Below the pieces are notes generated by a model that saw only the letters and a list, made by a program, of their open reading frames with translations, was not told the DNA's origin and ran no database searches. This document shows, piece after piece, positions 52,306-64,000 of a DNA stretch of 64,000 nucleotides. The position numbers and the translations under genes are program-made. This stretch comes from an uncultured Opitutales bacterium (GTDB lineage Bacteria > Verrucomicrobiota > Verrucomicrobiia > Opitutales > Coraliomargaritaceae): the NCBI GenBank assembly GCA_937775295.1, contig CALKBZ010000003.1:1-64000 (forward strand), read 5' to 3'. How positions within the stretch are numbered: the stretch's first letter is position 1; every line of letters begins with the position of its first letter.

Positions 52306-54027
52306 GTGACTTCCGCTGACGAATTTGTTCTCCAACTATTAATTGATAAAGGCATCGTCGATTCCGCTGCGATCCAGGCAGCGCGCACAAAGGCAGCTGA
52401 GCAACCGAGCGCTGGTAATCTGGATACGGATACTGTGGAATTGCTGGTTGCTGAGCATGCAGTGACTCAACTGCAGATCGCTCAAGCGCTCGCGGAGGAG
52501 TTTAACATGGATGTCGTGGATCTCGCAGATGTGCGCGTTTCCGCTGAAGCGTTGGAGCTCTTGCCCTACGAGCTGGCGAATCGCTATAAGGTCTTTCCGC
52601 TCGAAGCCGACGACAACGAAGTTGAGTTGGCAGTGTGTGACCCCCTCGATATGGATGCGATTGATAGTATCAGTCATGTCATTCAGCGTTCGATTACCTG
52701 TCGGGTGGCACCGCTTGAAGACATCGAAAAAGCGATTCACCAATATTATGATGGGGCGCAGGCTGATAAAGTGGACAGTATGTTCTCTGGGCTAGAAGAA
52801 GTGGGCGTTGATGATCTTGACTTGCCGACAGGCGAGGAAGGCGATGTCGGGGAAGACGAAGCACCAATTATTCGTTATGTGCATATGGTGATTTCGGAGG
52901 CGTTGAAACGTCGTGCTTCGGATATTCATATGGAGCCTTTGGAAAAGCGCTTTCGTGTGCGCTACCGTATTGATGGTGTTTTGCACGAGGTGGAAAATCC
53001 GCCCAAGCGTTTGCAGCCCTCGATTATTTCACGTATCAAACTGATGGCCGATGTGAGCATCGCGGAGAAGCGCGTGCCCTTGGACGGTCGTATTAATATT
53101 AAGGTCGGGCCAAAGGTGATCGATTTACGTGTTTCGACCCTGCCAACTGCGTTCGGTGAGAGTATTGTGATGCGTATTTTGGACAAAGAAGGCCTGAACT
53201 TAGGCTTGCCACAGCTCGGGTTCTTCAGCGATGACCAAGCCACTTTTGAGCGTATTATTGCGATGCCAGACGGTGTGTTCTTGGTGACTGGACCAACGGG
53301 TTCTGGTAAATCAACCACGCTTTATTCTGCGCTGAACTGCATCAACCATCCTGATCGCAAGATTATCACTGTCGAAGATCCGGTCGAGTACGAGATGCCT
53401 GGAGTGAATCAGGTGCAGGTGCGTCGCGATGTGGGTATGACTTTCTCTGCGGCATTGCGTTCGATGCTTCGTCAGGCGCCGAATATCATCATGGTCGGGG
53501 AAATTCGTGATAAAGAGACTGCTGAAATCGCGATTAATGCGGCGCTGACTGGGCACATGGTGTTTAGCACGCTGCATACCAATGATGCGCCGAGTGCGAT
53601 TAGCCGGTTGGTGGATATTGGTATTAAGCCTTTCCTTGTCGCTGCTGCTTTACGCGCGGTGCTTGCGCAGCGGTTGGTGCGTCGTATTTGCCCGAATTGT
53701 AAGCAAGCGCACACTCCGGATGAAAAGCTTTTGAGCTCTCTGGGGATTCGCTCTGATCAGGCATTGGATGCGAACTTTATGTTGGGCAAGGGGTGCCCTA
53801 AATGTAATTCGACTGGATTCCGCGGTCGTGTGGGCGTCTTCGAGATGTTTACGATGAGTGAAGAGTTGCAACAAATGGTTTATGAAAATGCCAGCCTCGT
53901 GGCGCTGCGCAACAAATCCAAGGAGATGGGTATGCGGACAATGCGTGAAGACGGCATGCGTAAGGTCATTGCGGGTGTCACCACCCCAGAAGAAGTCCTC
54001 CATTCGACAGTCGCTGAGCCTGTTTAA
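52306..54027 (+). CDS. pilB: Type IV pilus / type II secretion assembly ATPase (PilB/GspE)
   Basis: A 573-residue protein from GTG 52306 ([20 protein letters not shown]). N-terminal MshEN-like domain includes [20 protein letters not shown]. Core: [20 protein letters not shown] (Walker A), [20 protein letters not shown] (Asp box), [20 protein letters not shown] (His box) and CPNCKQAH then [14 protein letters not shown] (zinc CxxC pairs). GTG is chosen because the frame's earlier start lies inside rho. It powers pilus extension or secretion and is followed by pilT. Confidence 0.92.
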   Translation: MTSADEFVLQLLIDKGIVDSAAIQAARTKAAEQPSAGNLDTDTVELLVAEHAVTQLQIAQALAEEFNMDVVDLADVRVSAEALELLPYELANRYKVFPLEADDNEVELAVCDPLDMDAIDSISHVIQRSITCRVAPLEDIEKAIHQYYDGAQADKVDSMFSGLEEVGVDDLDLPTGEEGDVGEDEAPIIRYVHMVISEALKRRASDIHMEPLEKRFRVRYRIDGVLHEVENPPKRLQPSIISRIKLMADVSIAEKRVPLDGRINIKVGPKVIDLRVSTLPTAFGESIVMRILDKEGLNLGLPQLGFFSDDQATFERIIAMPDGVFLVTGPTGSGKSTTLYSALNCINHPDRKIITVEDPVEYEMPGVNQVQVRRDVGMTFSAALRSMLRQAPNIIMVGEIRDKETAEIAINAALTGHMVFSTLHTNDAPSAISRLVDIGIKPFLVAAALRAVLAQRLVRRICPNCKQAHTPDEKLLSSLGIRSDQALDANFMLGKGCPKCNSTGFRGRVGVFEMFTMSEELQQMVYENASLVALRNKSKEMGMRTMREDGMRKVIAGVTTPEEVLHSTVAEPV

Positions 54028-54070
54028 TTTTTTATCTTCTGTCTACTACTACCTTAATCAAGATAACGCT

Positions 54071-55153
54071 ATGAGTTATGAAATGAATGATTTGCTAGAG
54101 CTGATGGTAGATCAGGGTGCATCTGACCTTCATTTACAGGTTAATCAGGCGCCAACATTGCGCATGTCTGGTAGTATGATGCCGGTTGAGGGTGAGAAGC
54201 TGACACCTCAAGATACTGAAGACTTGATGAAGGCGATCACCTCATCGACTAATCAGGAGCAGTTGAAGGCGAGCGGTGGCTGTGACTTTGGTTTTGCTTA
54301 CATGGAGCGGGCCCGCTTTCGTGTAAGTGTGCTACGTGCCAAGGGCGCTTTCGGTATAGTGCTGCGTCAGATTCCAAATGATTTATTTACCTTCCGTGAG
54401 ATTGGCCTTCCTGATCAGATTAAAGAGTTAATTAGCCGTCCCAGAGGTATGATTTTAGTCACCGGGCCGACAGGTTCGGGTAAGTCGTCGACCTTGGCTT
54501 CGATGGTGAATTGGATTAATCTGAATTATGATGGGCATATCATTACGATTGAAGATCCGATCGAGTATTTTCATGAGCATAAAAAATGCATCGTGACTCA
54601 GCGCGAGGTGGGCAGCGATGTGGCCTCGTTCTCCAGCGCGATTCGCGGTGCGCTGCGGCAAGATCCAGACGTGATTCTTGTTGGGGAAATGAGAGACCTT
54701 GAAACGATCGAAGCTGCAGTCAGTGCGGCGGAAACGGGTCACCTAGTCTTTGCGACTTTGCACACGACCGGCGCGGCGCGCACCGTTGACCGTATTGTCG
54801 ACGCGTTTCCAGCAGAGACGAAGGATCAGATTCGCACGCAGCTGGCGTCGTCTGTGGTTGCGGTGATCTCGCAGGTCTTGTGTAAGAAGATCGGTGGTGG
54901 GCGTATCGCTTCGTTCGAGATCATGGTAATGACCAACTCGATCGCACAGCTGATTCGCGAGAATAAAACTTACCGTATTAATTCTGATATCCAAACCGGT
55001 GCTGCTCATGGTATGATTGGTTTAGATACGCACTTACTTAGTCTGTATAATCGCGATTTGATTGATGCAGATGAAGCTCTGGCAAAATCACAACTCCCCG
55101 ATGCCATGCGCGACAAGCTTGTCGAGAATGGCGCCAAATTTACAAATTCATAA
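54071..55153 (+). CDS. pilT: Twitching motility ATPase PilT
   Basis: A 360-residue retraction ATPase: [59 protein letters not shown] (Walker A), [40 protein letters not shown] and [20 protein letters not shown]. The AIRNLIRE-like tail is represented by [18 protein letters not shown]. It disassembles type IV pili for twitching and DNA uptake. Gap to the upstream pilB-like gene is 43 nt. Confidence 0.93.
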   Translation: MSYEMNDLLELMVDQGASDLHLQVNQAPTLRMSGSMMPVEGEKLTPQDTEDLMKAITSSTNQEQLKASGGCDFGFAYMERARFRVSVLRAKGAFGIVLRQIPNDLFTFREIGLPDQIKELISRPRGMILVTGPTGSGKSSTLASMVNWINLNYDGHIITIEDPIEYFHEHKKCIVTQREVGSDVASFSSAIRGALRQDPDVILVGEMRDLETIEAAVSAAETGHLVFATLHTTGAARTVDRIVDAFPAETKDQIRTQLASSVVAVISQVLCKKIGGGRIASFEIMVMTNSIAQLIRENKTYRINSDIQTGAAHGMIGLDTHLLSLYNRDLIDADEALAKSQLPDAMRDKLVENGAKFTNS

Positions 55154-55185
55154 GTAAGCTGCAATATTGCGGCCCAGATACCCTG

Positions 55186-56874
55186 ATGTTTGAAGATCAT
55201 AACGATACCGTATACGAAATTATTAAGTCCGCAGCGTTGCTCGATCTCGCGCAGCTTGAGGAGCTCAATGAGTCGCACTTGCACACTGGTAAGTCACTAG
55301 CTGATGCCGTGATTGACTCAGGCGTGGTTGAGCGCAGTGCGTTTTTGACCGCGGTCGCCGACTTTCTAGGCTATGCCCATGAGGAGGTGATGCCTAGTTC
55401 GATTTCCAAAGCAGTGGCCTCGGTGCTGAAAGCCAGCACCGCTCGTATGTATGCCGTGGTGCCTTTTTCCGCCGATGAGACCTCGATCTCTTTGCTGGCA
55501 AAAGACCCATTCAATTCCAGTATTATTGACGATCTGACCTTCTCCTTGAATAAGGATATTCAGATTGTGGTCTGCGACCCCGAGCTGATTGATGACCTTG
55601 TTGTTGCGACATACGGCGAAGAAGATTCCTCAATTGATGATATCCTGGGTGACCTAGGTAATAGTTTTGAGGAAGCACAAAATGATTTGTCCGACTTGGA
55701 TTTGACCGATATGGCGAATCAGACGCCGATCATTCGTTTTGTGAATTTAGTCTTGCAGCAGGCGATTAAGGATCAGGCATCGGACGTCCACTTTGAGCCA
55801 TTTGAAGATCAATTCCGGATTCGTTATCGTATCGATGGTGCGCTCTATGAAATGGCGCCACCGCCAAAGAGCCTCGCAATTCCAGTTATTTCGCGGATTA
55901 AAGTGCTCTCTAATATGAACATTTCGGAATCGCGTATTCCACAGGATGGTCGTATTAAAATGACTATTGCCGGACGTCCCGTTGATTTACGTGTTTCGAC
56001 CCTGCCGACCCAATTTGGTGAGAGTGTGGTACTTCGTGTTTTGGATAAGTCGGTTGTGAATCTCGACCTCGAAGCCTTGAGTTTGCCGGATGATATCCTG
56101 CAAACGATTCGTGATCTGGTAAATCGTCCGAACGGTATTTTCATTGTAACTGGTCCGACAGGTTCGGGTAAGACGACCACACTTTACAGCGCACTTCGCG
56201 AGGTGAACAGTGTCGAAACCAAGATCCTCACTGCAGAAGATCCGGTGGAGTATGAGATTGACGGCATCATGCAGGTTGCGGTGAATCATCAGGTAGGGCT
56301 GGACTTTTCGCGCGCGCTTCGCGCTTTCTTGCGTCAAGATCCGGACAAGATTATGATCGGTGAAATCCGTGACCTAGAGACTGCGCAGATTGCGGTGCAA
56401 GCATCGCTCACAGGTCACGTGGTATTGAGCACGCTTCACACCAATGATGCTTCGGGTGCAGTCACGCGTTTGATCGATATGGGGCTCGAACCTTTTCTAA
56501 TATCAGCCTCGCTTGAGTCGATTCTGGCGCAACGCCTGGTGCGCCGCATATGCAAAAAATGCCGTACCGCGTATGAGCCTGGACATGATTTGATTGAGTT
56601 GCTCGACATTGATCCGCTCGAGATTGCAGAGAAAGACTTCTTCTACGGTGCAGGTTGCCCGGAATGTAGTAATACGGGCTATCGTGGTCGCGTCGGTCTG
56701 TTTGAAATGATCATCGCTTCTGATGCGATTCGCGAATTAATTAATAACCGTGCGCCGACCCTTGCGATCAAGCAGAAAGCTCTAGAGCAGGGTATGCGCA
56801 GCTTGCGTGATGATGGACTGCGTTCTATTTTCGACGGCAATTCTACAATCGAAGAAGTTCTGAAATATACTTAA
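55186..56874 (+). CDS. Second GspE/PilB-type assembly ATPase
   Basis: A 562-residue protein: [20 protein letters not shown], MshEN-like [88 protein letters not shown] and [16 protein letters not shown]. It is about as large as the ATPase at 52306 and clearly homologous, so the locus encodes two extension-type motors, perhaps for pili and type II secretion separately. It is followed by pilC after 23 nt. Confidence 0.9.
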   Translation: MFEDHNDTVYEIIKSAALLDLAQLEELNESHLHTGKSLADAVIDSGVVERSAFLTAVADFLGYAHEEVMPSSISKAVASVLKASTARMYAVVPFSADETSISLLAKDPFNSSIIDDLTFSLNKDIQIVVCDPELIDDLVVATYGEEDSSIDDILGDLGNSFEEAQNDLSDLDLTDMANQTPIIRFVNLVLQQAIKDQASDVHFEPFEDQFRIRYRIDGALYEMAPPPKSLAIPVISRIKVLSNMNISESRIPQDGRIKMTIAGRPVDLRVSTLPTQFGESVVLRVLDKSVVNLDLEALSLPDDILQTIRDLVNRPNGIFIVTGPTGSGKTTTLYSALREVNSVETKILTAEDPVEYEIDGIMQVAVNHQVGLDFSRALRAFLRQDPDKIMIGEIRDLETAQIAVQASLTGHVVLSTLHTNDASGAVTRLIDMGLEPFLISASLESILAQRLVRRICKKCRTAYEPGHDLIELLDIDPLEIAEKDFFYGAGCPECSNTGYRGRVGLFEMIIASDAIRELINNRAPTLAIKQKALEQGMRSLRDDGLRSIFDGNSTIEEVLKYT

Positions 56875-56897
56875 TCTGTTAACCTCTACATCTCCCC

Positions 56898-58148
56898 ATG
56901 GCAAAATATAAATACACTGCGATTGATCAGAATGGTAAGCAAAAGACCGGTTCTATTGATGCTGAGAGTCAAGACGATGCGAGCGCTAAGGTAAGCGCAA
57001 TGGGCTTGATGCCGACAAATATTGCCGCAGGCGGCAAATCGTCTTCGAAGGCAAAAAAAGTCGCTAAGACTAAAGGGAAGTCTGTTGGTATGAACTTTGG
57101 TAAGGTCATCAAGCCAGAAGAGCTGACGACTTTCACGCGCCAATTGGCGACTTTGTTGCAAGCTGGCTTGCCGCTGCTGCGCGCGATCGAGGTGATGATC
57201 CGCCAAGAGAAGAACTTGCGCTTTAAGGCGTGCCTGGAGCAAATTGCCGATCAGGTGAAGTCTGGTAACACATTCTCTGATGGCTTACTTCAGCATCCTA
57301 AGATTTTTGACCGCCTATTTGTAAATATGATTAAAGCCGGTGAGGCGGGTGGTGTGCTCGATGTGGTGCTCTCTCGTCTGGCGGGATTCATGGAGAAGGC
57401 GCAACGTACCAAAAAGAAGGTGAAATCTGCAATGGTGTATCCGATCGTGGTGGTCGGTGTGGCTGTTTCGATCGTCGTCCTCCTGATGGTCGTAGTGGTA
57501 CCTAAGTTTCAAGCTATTTTCGATGATATGCTCGATGGCGCGGCATTGCCTGGTCCGACTCAATTGGTGGTGGGGATTAGTAACTTCCTGCGCGATAATA
57601 TTTTCATTTCATTGGGCTTGATCGTCGCACTTGTTTTTGCCGTGAAGTTTGCTCTGCGCACTGATATCGGTTCGAAGGCCTTTAATTGGTGTGCAATCAA
57701 CCTTCCGAAGATTGGTGATCTGGTCAGCAAGGTGAATATCGCTCGTATTACACGCACTTTCGGTACGCTACTTTCCAGTGGTGTTCCGATCCTTCAAGCG
57801 ATTACGATTACGAAGGATATTACCGGTAATATATTTTACACCAATGCGCTGACTCGCATCCACGACAGTGTGCGGGACGGTGAATCGCTCTCAGCGCCGA
57901 TGGGCCGTGAGAAAGTCTTCCCAGATATGGTGACTAGCATGATTGATGTGGGTGAGGAGACCGGTGAGCTGTCTCAGATGTTGAACCGTGTCGCAGATAA
58001 TTACGACGAAGACGTGGATAATGCAGTGTCCGGTATTACATCGATCATCGAGCCTGTGATGATCGTGTTCCTCGCGGTCGTGGTCGGTTTCATCGTCATC
58101 GCGCTGTTCCTACCCATCGTTGAGATCATTAAGCAACTCACGGGTTGA
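56898..58148 (+). CDS. pilC: Type IV pilus / type II secretion inner-membrane protein PilC/GspF
   Basis: A 416-residue platform protein: [20 protein letters not shown] at the start, [40 protein letters not shown], then three membrane helices ([57 protein letters not shown]). Two GspF repeats, the second containing [20 protein letters not shown]. It anchors the motors encoded upstream. Confidence 0.93.
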   Translation: MAKYKYTAIDQNGKQKTGSIDAESQDDASAKVSAMGLMPTNIAAGGKSSSKAKKVAKTKGKSVGMNFGKVIKPEELTTFTRQLATLLQAGLPLLRAIEVMIRQEKNLRFKACLEQIADQVKSGNTFSDGLLQHPKIFDRLFVNMIKAGEAGGVLDVVLSRLAGFMEKAQRTKKKVKSAMVYPIVVVGVAVSIVVLLMVVVVPKFQAIFDDMLDGAALPGPTQLVVGISNFLRDNIFISLGLIVALVFAVKFALRTDIGSKAFNWCAINLPKIGDLVSKVNIARITRTFGTLLSSGVPILQAITITKDITGNIFYTNALTRIHDSVRDGESLSAPMGREKVFPDMVTSMIDVGEETGELSQMLNRVADNYDEDVDNAVSGITSIIEPVMIVFLAVVVGFIVIALFLPIVEIIKQLTG

Positions 58149-58173
58149 TCCGATTACGATCGAACTTTTCAAG

Positions 58174-58204
58174 AACCCGCGACCGTAGTGTCGCGGGTTT
58201 TTTA
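58174..58204 (+). terminator. Rho-independent terminator after pilC
   Basis: Stem ACCCGCGAC (58175-58183) and GTCGCGGGT (58190-58198), loop CGTAGT, followed by six T and ATT. It closes the rho-pilB-pilT-gspE-pilC run. Confidence 0.9.
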
Positions 58205-58282
58205 TTGGGCATGCGGATCTGCTGAAAGCATCTAAGGATTTGCTTTACCCCTTGCGGTAAAGTCTGTGTTGTTGGCACTTCG

Positions 58283-59533
<1,251 letters not shown>

Positions 59534-59556
59534 TTAAGTGCTACCTTTTCAGGCTT

Positions 59557-60477
59557 ATGCGATTCGTATTAAGTCAATGCTGTCTTTTACTTGCTGCGGT
59601 CTTTTGCCTGCAGTCCGCTGATGCAAAGCCCATTCGTCTGGCCACATATAATCTGAACAACTACTTGGTGATGGATCGTCATGTCGACGCAGTGTGGCGA
59701 CCCTCCTATCCCAAGCCTGAAGCGGATAAGAAGATTATCCGCCAAGTTATAAAGCAGGCGTTGCCGGACATCTTGGCAGTGCAGGAGATTGGGACACTGC
59801 CGTTTCTCGAGGAACTGCGAGCCGATTTAGCCCAAGAGGGCGTGCATTATCCATACGCCATACATCTGGAGGGTGTGGATCAGGTGCGGCATGTGGCGGT
59901 GCTCTCAAAGCTGGCACCTGCGGCAGTGGTCAAGCACAGCGATCTGGACTTTAAATATCAAAATGGCCGTAAACGCGTAAAACGCGGACTGTTGGAACTC
60001 TCTTTTGAGCGATCAGACGGCAGTGTCTTTAAGCTCTTTGTGGTGCATCTGAAAAGTCGTTGGTCGGATGTGAAGGCAGACCCAGAATCGCAGCAGCGGC
60101 GCTCGCGCGAGGCGGAAGCCTGCCGCAACCGAATTATCGAGCGTAGCTATGATCTAGGTATTACGGACTTCGTAGTCGTCGGGGACTTTAATGATCATCC
60201 GGCAAGTTCCACATTGCGTCGTTTTTATCGGAAGGGTGATTTCGATATTGGTGCTTTGGTGCCGGCCTCAGATTCGCGTGGTGAGCAGTGGACGTATTTT
60301 TACCAGAAGCAGGTCGTTTACTCTTTGGTCGATGGATTTGTCGTTTCGGGGGCACTGATGCCAGAGGTGGTCGCTGGCGATGGCCATATCGTTGACATCC
60401 CAGGCGTCTTGCTCGGTAGTGACCATCGTATGGTATATCTCGATCTTGCCGATCCTGCGCTAGAGGCCACCGATTAG
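59557..60477 (+). CDS. Endonuclease/exonuclease/phosphatase family protein, secreted
   Basis: A 306-residue protein with an N-terminal signal (CCLLLAAVFCLQSADA). IRLATYNLNNYLVMDRHVDA, ALPDILAVQEIGTLPFLEEL (catalytic Glu), LFVVHLKSRWSDVKADPESQ and FVVVGDFNDHPASSTLRRFY (GDFND) with LLGSDHRMVYLDL (SDH) are the EEP set. The substrate may be DNA or a phosphate ester outside the cytoplasm. Confidence 0.85.
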   Translation: MRFVLSQCCLLLAAVFCLQSADAKPIRLATYNLNNYLVMDRHVDAVWRPSYPKPEADKKIIRQVIKQALPDILAVQEIGTLPFLEELRADLAQEGVHYPYAIHLEGVDQVRHVAVLSKLAPAAVVKHSDLDFKYQNGRKRVKRGLLELSFERSDGSVFKLFVVHLKSRWSDVKADPESQQRRSREAEACRNRIIERSYDLGITDFVVVGDFNDHPASSTLRRFYRKGDFDIGALVPASDSRGEQWTYFYQKQVVYSLVDGFVVSGALMPEVVAGDGHIVDIPGVLLGSDHRMVYLDLADPALEATD

Positions 60478-60552
60478 TGTGACTTAAATTCCAGTGTGGC
60501 ACTGAGATACTCGGTTGCCAGCAGGCAATAAGTGTCACAGTGTTTGATCTTT

Positions 60553-61332
60553 ATGGAAATTCTATTTTTAGGCACAGGGACGTCACAGGGGGTTCCGATG
60601 ATTGCGCACCCAAAAGGGGGTTGTGATTTGAATAATCCACTGAACTGGCGCACGCGCACCTCGATTCATGTTGAGATGGGTGGGCATCACATCCAAGTCG
60701 ATGCGGCTCCGGAGTTTCGCATGCAATGTATCCAGAATGAGGTGACGCAGGTTGATACCTTTATTTTAACACATTCACACGCTGACCATATTTTGGGGAT
60801 GGATGACCTGCGCCGCTTCTGCGATCTAAACGGCGGCACTGCGTTGCCTGTTTATAGTAGTGCGGAAGGCTTGCAGCGGATACGTGAGATTTTTCCATAC
60901 GCAATTTTAGATAAGCCAATGATTAAGGGCTATCCTGCATTCAAGTTGGAAGAAATGCCGCAGGTGCTTGAAGTTCCCGGTGGTAGTATTGAGTCGGTTT
61001 ATCTTCCGCATGGTCCGATGCGGGTGTTAGGGCTGATCTTTACAGAAGCCGAAACGGGTAAATCGTTTGCATATTATACTGATTGCAAAGAAGTCGGCGA
61101 GGAGGCGCGTTTGCTTGCCGAGGGTGCCGATGTGGTGATCTTAGATGGCCTGCGCACAGAGCCACATCCTTCGCACATGACTGTGGCTGAAGCGACTCAG
61201 ACTGCAAAAGAGATGGATGCGAGCCTCTCGTTTCTGACGCATATGACGTATCGGGTCGATCACGAGGCGACGGAGGCCAGCTTGCCGGATAATATTCGGC
61301 TCGCCTACGATGGCCTCCGAGTGAGTTGGTAG
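60553..61332 (+). CDS. MBL-fold metal hydrolase (PhnP-like)
   Basis: A 259-residue protein from ATG 60553: MEILFLGTGTSQGVPMIAHP, RTRTSIHVEMGGHHIQVDAA, FILTHSHADHILGMDDLRRF (HxHxDH), YLPHGPMRVLGLIFTEA, SFAYYTDCKEVGEEARLLAE and PHPSHMTVAEATQTAKEMDA. This is the cyclic phosphodiesterase branch near PhnP. Role here unknown. Confidence 0.88.
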   Translation: MEILFLGTGTSQGVPMIAHPKGGCDLNNPLNWRTRTSIHVEMGGHHIQVDAAPEFRMQCIQNEVTQVDTFILTHSHADHILGMDDLRRFCDLNGGTALPVYSSAEGLQRIREIFPYAILDKPMIKGYPAFKLEEMPQVLEVPGGSIESVYLPHGPMRVLGLIFTEAETGKSFAYYTDCKEVGEEARLLAEGADVVILDGLRTEPHPSHMTVAEATQTAKEMDASLSFLTHMTYRVDHEATEASLPDNIRLAYDGLRVSW

Positions 61333-61562
61333 CTGTCCGTTGTTGAACTAAAAACGCGGCACCGGCGATGACTGGAAACGCGTTCGTGTTTTAAGCACCG
61401 CGGGTGGCATTGCCGATTAACTCGATCCTGAATGCTCGACACGTGATTGCCAGATTTACCAACTGCCACTGACCACTACAGCGCTGCTCTTGCCATTTAC
61501 GATAGACTCAAAAAATCCGCAGCAGATCACTGACGGGGATTTTTATTTACTAACAATAGCTG
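61333..61562. terminator. Intergenic; possible bidirectional terminator near 61509-61551
   Basis: AAAAATCC (about 61509-61517) and GGATTTTT (about 61537-61545) can pair around a 20-nt centre, between the convergent MBL and accA genes. The stem is AT-rich and the loop long, so it is a weak candidate. No gene is visible in the gap. Confidence 0.3.
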
Positions 61563-62537
61563 CTATGAAGCGGCTGATTCTGCGTATTGGCCTAGATTGC
61601 GGAACTTGGTATAGCGGTCATTGAGCAGTTGCTCGAGGCTCTTCTTTTCGAGTACTTCAAGTGACTCGAGGATAGCTGCTTTCATGGTGATTGCCGCGGC
61701 ATCGTGATCGCGATGTGCGCCGCCAGTAGGCTCGGGCAGGACTCGATCCACGACGCCAAAGCCTTTGAGGTGCGTTGGGCTGAATTTCAATGCTTCGGCT
61801 GCCATCGGCGCGGCCGCACGGTCTTTCCAGAGAATGGCCGCACAGCCTTCGGGGGAGATGACCGAGTAGTAGCCGTTTTCAAAGATCATGACTTCGTCCG
61901 CTACCGCGATTCCTAGTGCTCCCCCAGAGCCACCTTCACCGATGACGATGGTGATGATTGGTACTTTCAGTGCGCTCATGTCGCGAATGTTCACGGCAAT
62001 CGCCTCGGCAACGTGGCGTTCTTCTGCGCCGATACCGGGGTAGGCCCCCGGAGTATCGACAAGTGTGATGACTGGCATGTCGAATTTTTGAGCCATTTCC
62101 ATTAGGCGCATCGCTTTGCGGTAGCCTTCCGGGTGTGGGCAACCGAAGTTGCGGAGTAAATTTTCCTTGGTGTTACGGCCTTTTTGTTGGCCAATCACCA
62201 TCACAGGCTTGCCTGCAATAAACGCGGGGCCGCCGACGATGGCAGCGTCTTCGCGAAAGCGACGATCGCCGTGAAGCTCTTCGAAGTCGGTAAATACACG
62301 TTCAATGTAGTCGAGTGAGTAGGGGCGCTTTGGGTGGCGTGATAGTTGCACGCGTTGCCAAGCAGTGAGGTCCGAGTAAATATCGACCTTGATTTTATCG
62401 ATCTTCTTTTTGATCGCTTCGATTTCGTTGCTCACATCGACCTTGGACTCTTGCGAGACCTGGTTGAGTGTGATCAGTTGTTTCTCTAGCTCGCGCAGAG
62501 GTTTTTCAAATTCAAGCGTGTATGTTACGTCTTCCAT
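61563..62537 (-). CDS. accA: Acetyl-CoA carboxylase carboxyltransferase subunit alpha
   Basis: A 324-residue protein: TYTLEFEKPLRELEKQLITL, RPYSLDYIERVFTDFEELHG, PVMVIGQQKGRNTKENLLRN, TLVDTPGAYPGIGAEERHVA (oxyanion-hole loop), VIGEGGSGGALGIAVADEVM and YYSVISPEGCAAILWKDRAA. It transfers carboxyl from biotin to acetyl-CoA in the first step of fatty-acid synthesis. The beta subunit is not in the window. Confidence 0.95.
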   Translation of the reverse strand: MEDVTYTLEFEKPLRELEKQLITLNQVSQESKVDVSNEIEAIKKKIDKIKVDIYSDLTAWQRVQLSRHPKRPYSLDYIERVFTDFEELHGDRRFREDAAIVGGPAFIAGKPVMVIGQQKGRNTKENLLRNFGCPHPEGYRKAMRLMEMAQKFDMPVITLVDTPGAYPGIGAEERHVAEAIAVNIRDMSALKVPIITIVIGEGGSGGALGIAVADEVMIFENGYYSVISPEGCAAILWKDRAAAPMAAEALKFSPTHLKGFGVVDRVLPEPTGGAHRDHDAAAITMKAAILESLEVLEKKSLEQLLNDRYTKFRNLGQYAESAAS

Positions 62538-62582
62538 GTTGTGGTCGATTTTAGAGGAGCGTTTTATCGGCTGTCAATGCCG

Positions 62583-62942
62583 CTAAATAGTATCCTTTTC
62601 GGGGGGCGATTTTAGCTCGTCTTTCCAGCCAAGCATCCGCGCCTGCGCGCCGTAATATTCCGCTTTATCTTTATCACCGCGTTCGACCCAGATTCGAGAG
62701 AGGCTGGTGTTTATGTGGATGTCGTTGGGTTTGAGCGCATGCGCTTGGTCTCCAGCTGATAGGGCATCGTCGAAGCGCCCTTCAGAAAAATAAATTTCAG
62801 TCAGTGCATGCCAGGTTTCGAACGAATTCGGGTTTGCGGCGCTGAGCGCAGTCAGTTTACTCAGCGCCACCTTGCTGTCGCCGATGGTAAAGTCAAAGGT
62901 GGCGTCATCGATTTGATCTTGGAGAGAAGTATCGTCTGTCAT
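62583..62942 (-). CDS. Tetratricopeptide-repeat protein
   Basis: A 119-residue helical protein with two to three TPR motifs: TALSAANPNSFETWHALTEI, YFSEGRFDDALSAGDQAHAL and PNDIHINTSLSRIWVERGDK. The ends are acidic. It likely binds another protein. It is 46 nt upstream of accA on the same strand and probably cotranscribed. Confidence 0.8.
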   Translation of the reverse strand: MTDDTSLQDQIDDATFDFTIGDSKVALSKLTALSAANPNSFETWHALTEIYFSEGRFDDALSAGDQAHALKPNDIHINTSLSRIWVERGDKDKAEYYGAQARMLGWKDELKSPPEKDTI

Positions 62943-62997
62943 GTCTTTTAGGTTGCTCTGCGTTGAAGGCCGTTTTGAAATAGTCTTATCTCATCTT

Positions 62998-63702
62998 ATG
63001 GCTGACCCGCAAATCGAAAAACTTCTTATTGTTCAATACCGCGATGTATCGTTGCTAAAAATCAAGCAAGACCTTGCTCGTATTCCGATAGAGCGAGGAA
63101 TGGTTGCGTCCGAAATCGCGTCGGAGGAGGCTAATATCGAGGCCGCTCGCCAGGCGCTGATCTCTAAGGAACTCCAACGCAAGGAAATCGATGTCGATGT
63201 TCAGGTCAAGGAGGGCGCTTTGCTGCGCTTTCGCACGCAGCAGGTCGAGGTGAAGAAGAACGATGAGTATCAGGCATTGACCCATCAAATCGAGCAGACC
63301 GAGGCGGATATTGCGACGCTCGAAGAGCGCGAGATCGAATTGATGCTGGATATCGACACTGCCAAACAAGAATTTGAGGCCGATAAAGCAGTGATACTGG
63401 TGCGTATCGAAGTGCAGCGGCAAGAAATTGCCCTGCTCACCGAGCGAGAGGGAAATTTAAATGCATCGGTGGCAGCAGCCAGCGAGGAGGTCGCGGAGTC
63501 CCGCGTCGGCATCGATGTGGACTATTTGGAACAATATGATCGTGTGAAGAAAATGGTAAAACGTGCGCCGTATTTGGCGCCAATCGAGGCACAGAAGTGC
63601 GGCGGTTGCCATTTACGAGTCTCCAATGAGATCTCACGCGGTGCGCAAAATGCCGGTGAGCCGCATTTTTGCGACCAGTGCGCGCGTATGGTTTACGCCT
63701 AA
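62998..63702 (+). CDS. Zinc-ribbon coiled-coil protein (DUF164/C4-type)
   Basis: A 234-residue protein: a long coiled coil (SEEANIEAARQALISKELQR, KKNDEYQALTHQIEQTEADI) and a C-terminal zinc ribbon QKCGGCHLRVSNEI with EPHFCDQCARMVYA (CxxC...CxxC). The KNDEYQAL element is a signature of the family. Related proteins bind nucleic acid or help secretion (CdsZ). ATG 62998 is preferred over an earlier start. It is divergent from the TPR gene. Confidence 0.85.
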   Translation: MADPQIEKLLIVQYRDVSLLKIKQDLARIPIERGMVASEIASEEANIEAARQALISKELQRKEIDVDVQVKEGALLRFRTQQVEVKKNDEYQALTHQIEQTEADIATLEEREIELMLDIDTAKQEFEADKAVILVRIEVQRQEIALLTEREGNLNASVAAASEEVAESRVGIDVDYLEQYDRVKKMVKRAPYLAPIEAQKCGGCHLRVSNEISRGAQNAGEPHFCDQCARMVYA

Positions 63703-64000
63703 GCGCTTATTCTGGGCGAATATTTAGCCGCACCAAGGGGTCGGCACCGCGGCACCGGTTTCGATTGCTTACGTTTCGCCTTCAAGGCTGCAATCGGTGG
63801 TAGTTTCTGAGTCCGATCCGTGTGTCGCGCTATGCCCATTGGAAAATTCGGTCGTGGATGATTTTTGCTGATTTATTTCCAAAAGGTGATCGGTGAAACT
63901 GTCCTGTTGCTTGTTTTGGGGCGGAAGTAGCTTGTTAATTGAGCGATGTTAAATGATTCTATACTTCTATTTTACTGAGTATAACTTGTTTAGTGGTGGG
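63703..64000. other. Intergenic end of window, nothing identified
   Basis: The 298 nt after the zinc-ribbon gene hold no convincing gene. A GGCACCGCGGCACC segment (63743-63757) could fold weakly. The last 100 bases are AT-rich and could belong to a promoter or gene beyond the edge. Confidence 0.4.

Noticed and set aside
63703-64000. RNase P RNA after the zinc-ribbon gene
   Set aside because: No GAGGAAAGTCC-type conserved block or matching end stem is visible.

Overview
The window reads as a chromosomal segment of a Gram-negative bacterium, most likely a marine Verrucomicrobiota (Opitutia, Coraliomargarita-like). This placement is inferred from the gene mix: split heptose kinase and nucleotidyltransferase genes, a Rho factor with a very long disordered N-terminus, an AraC-type XylR beside xylA, small lipoproteins and MsbA/Pal-type envelope genes. 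No rRNA gene is present to fix it.

Positions 1-12.7 kb, almost all on the minus strand, make and export the inner core of lipopolysaccharide: an MFS lysophospholipid-type transporter (partial), an MsbA-like ABC exporter, a DegT sugar aminotransferase, the complete ADP-heptose route (GmhA, heptose kinase, GmhB, nucleotidyltransferase, HldD), a WaaP-type kinase and a WaaG-like glycosyltransferase. The gaps between these genes hold toxin-antitoxin pairs (one intact VapBC, one decayed VapBC, one HicBA with a stop in hicA) and short-period tandem arrays with 6-, 7- or 8-bp units. The most striking array pair flanks a four-helix-bundle (S23/IVP family) gene in opposite orientations and reaches the neighbouring stop codons.

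Positions 12.7-24.5 kb are a variable glycan-decoration region: three sulfotransferase-like genes and about ten glycosyltransferase genes on both strands. Several are frameshifted or truncated, and there is a tandem duplication of a GT2 gene with a carbamoyltransferase tail. From 24.6 to 32.3 kb come another VapBC pair, three LPS-kinase-like genes, a divergent operon encoding an acyltransferase fused to a GT9 heptosyltransferase, a protein with two kinase-like domains, and a WaaC-like heptosyltransferase.

Positions 32.5-64 kb are mostly housekeeping. They include serS with a 77-codon in-frame tandem duplication, proS, a REP/RAYT cassette, msrA, a xylose locus (xylR divergent from xylA-xylB, with a 28-bp hairpin array before xylB), tRNA-Ile2(CAT), avtA, pal, a CbiX-like gene, a ruined response regulator, tRNA-Ser(TGA), comM, coaE and rho. 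A type IV pilus/type II secretion motor block follows (two GspE/PilB ATPases, PilT, PilC), then an M48 protease, an EEP phosphatase, an MBL hydrolase, accA, a TPR protein and a zinc-ribbon coiled-coil protein. All functions are assigned by reading motifs; no database search was possible.
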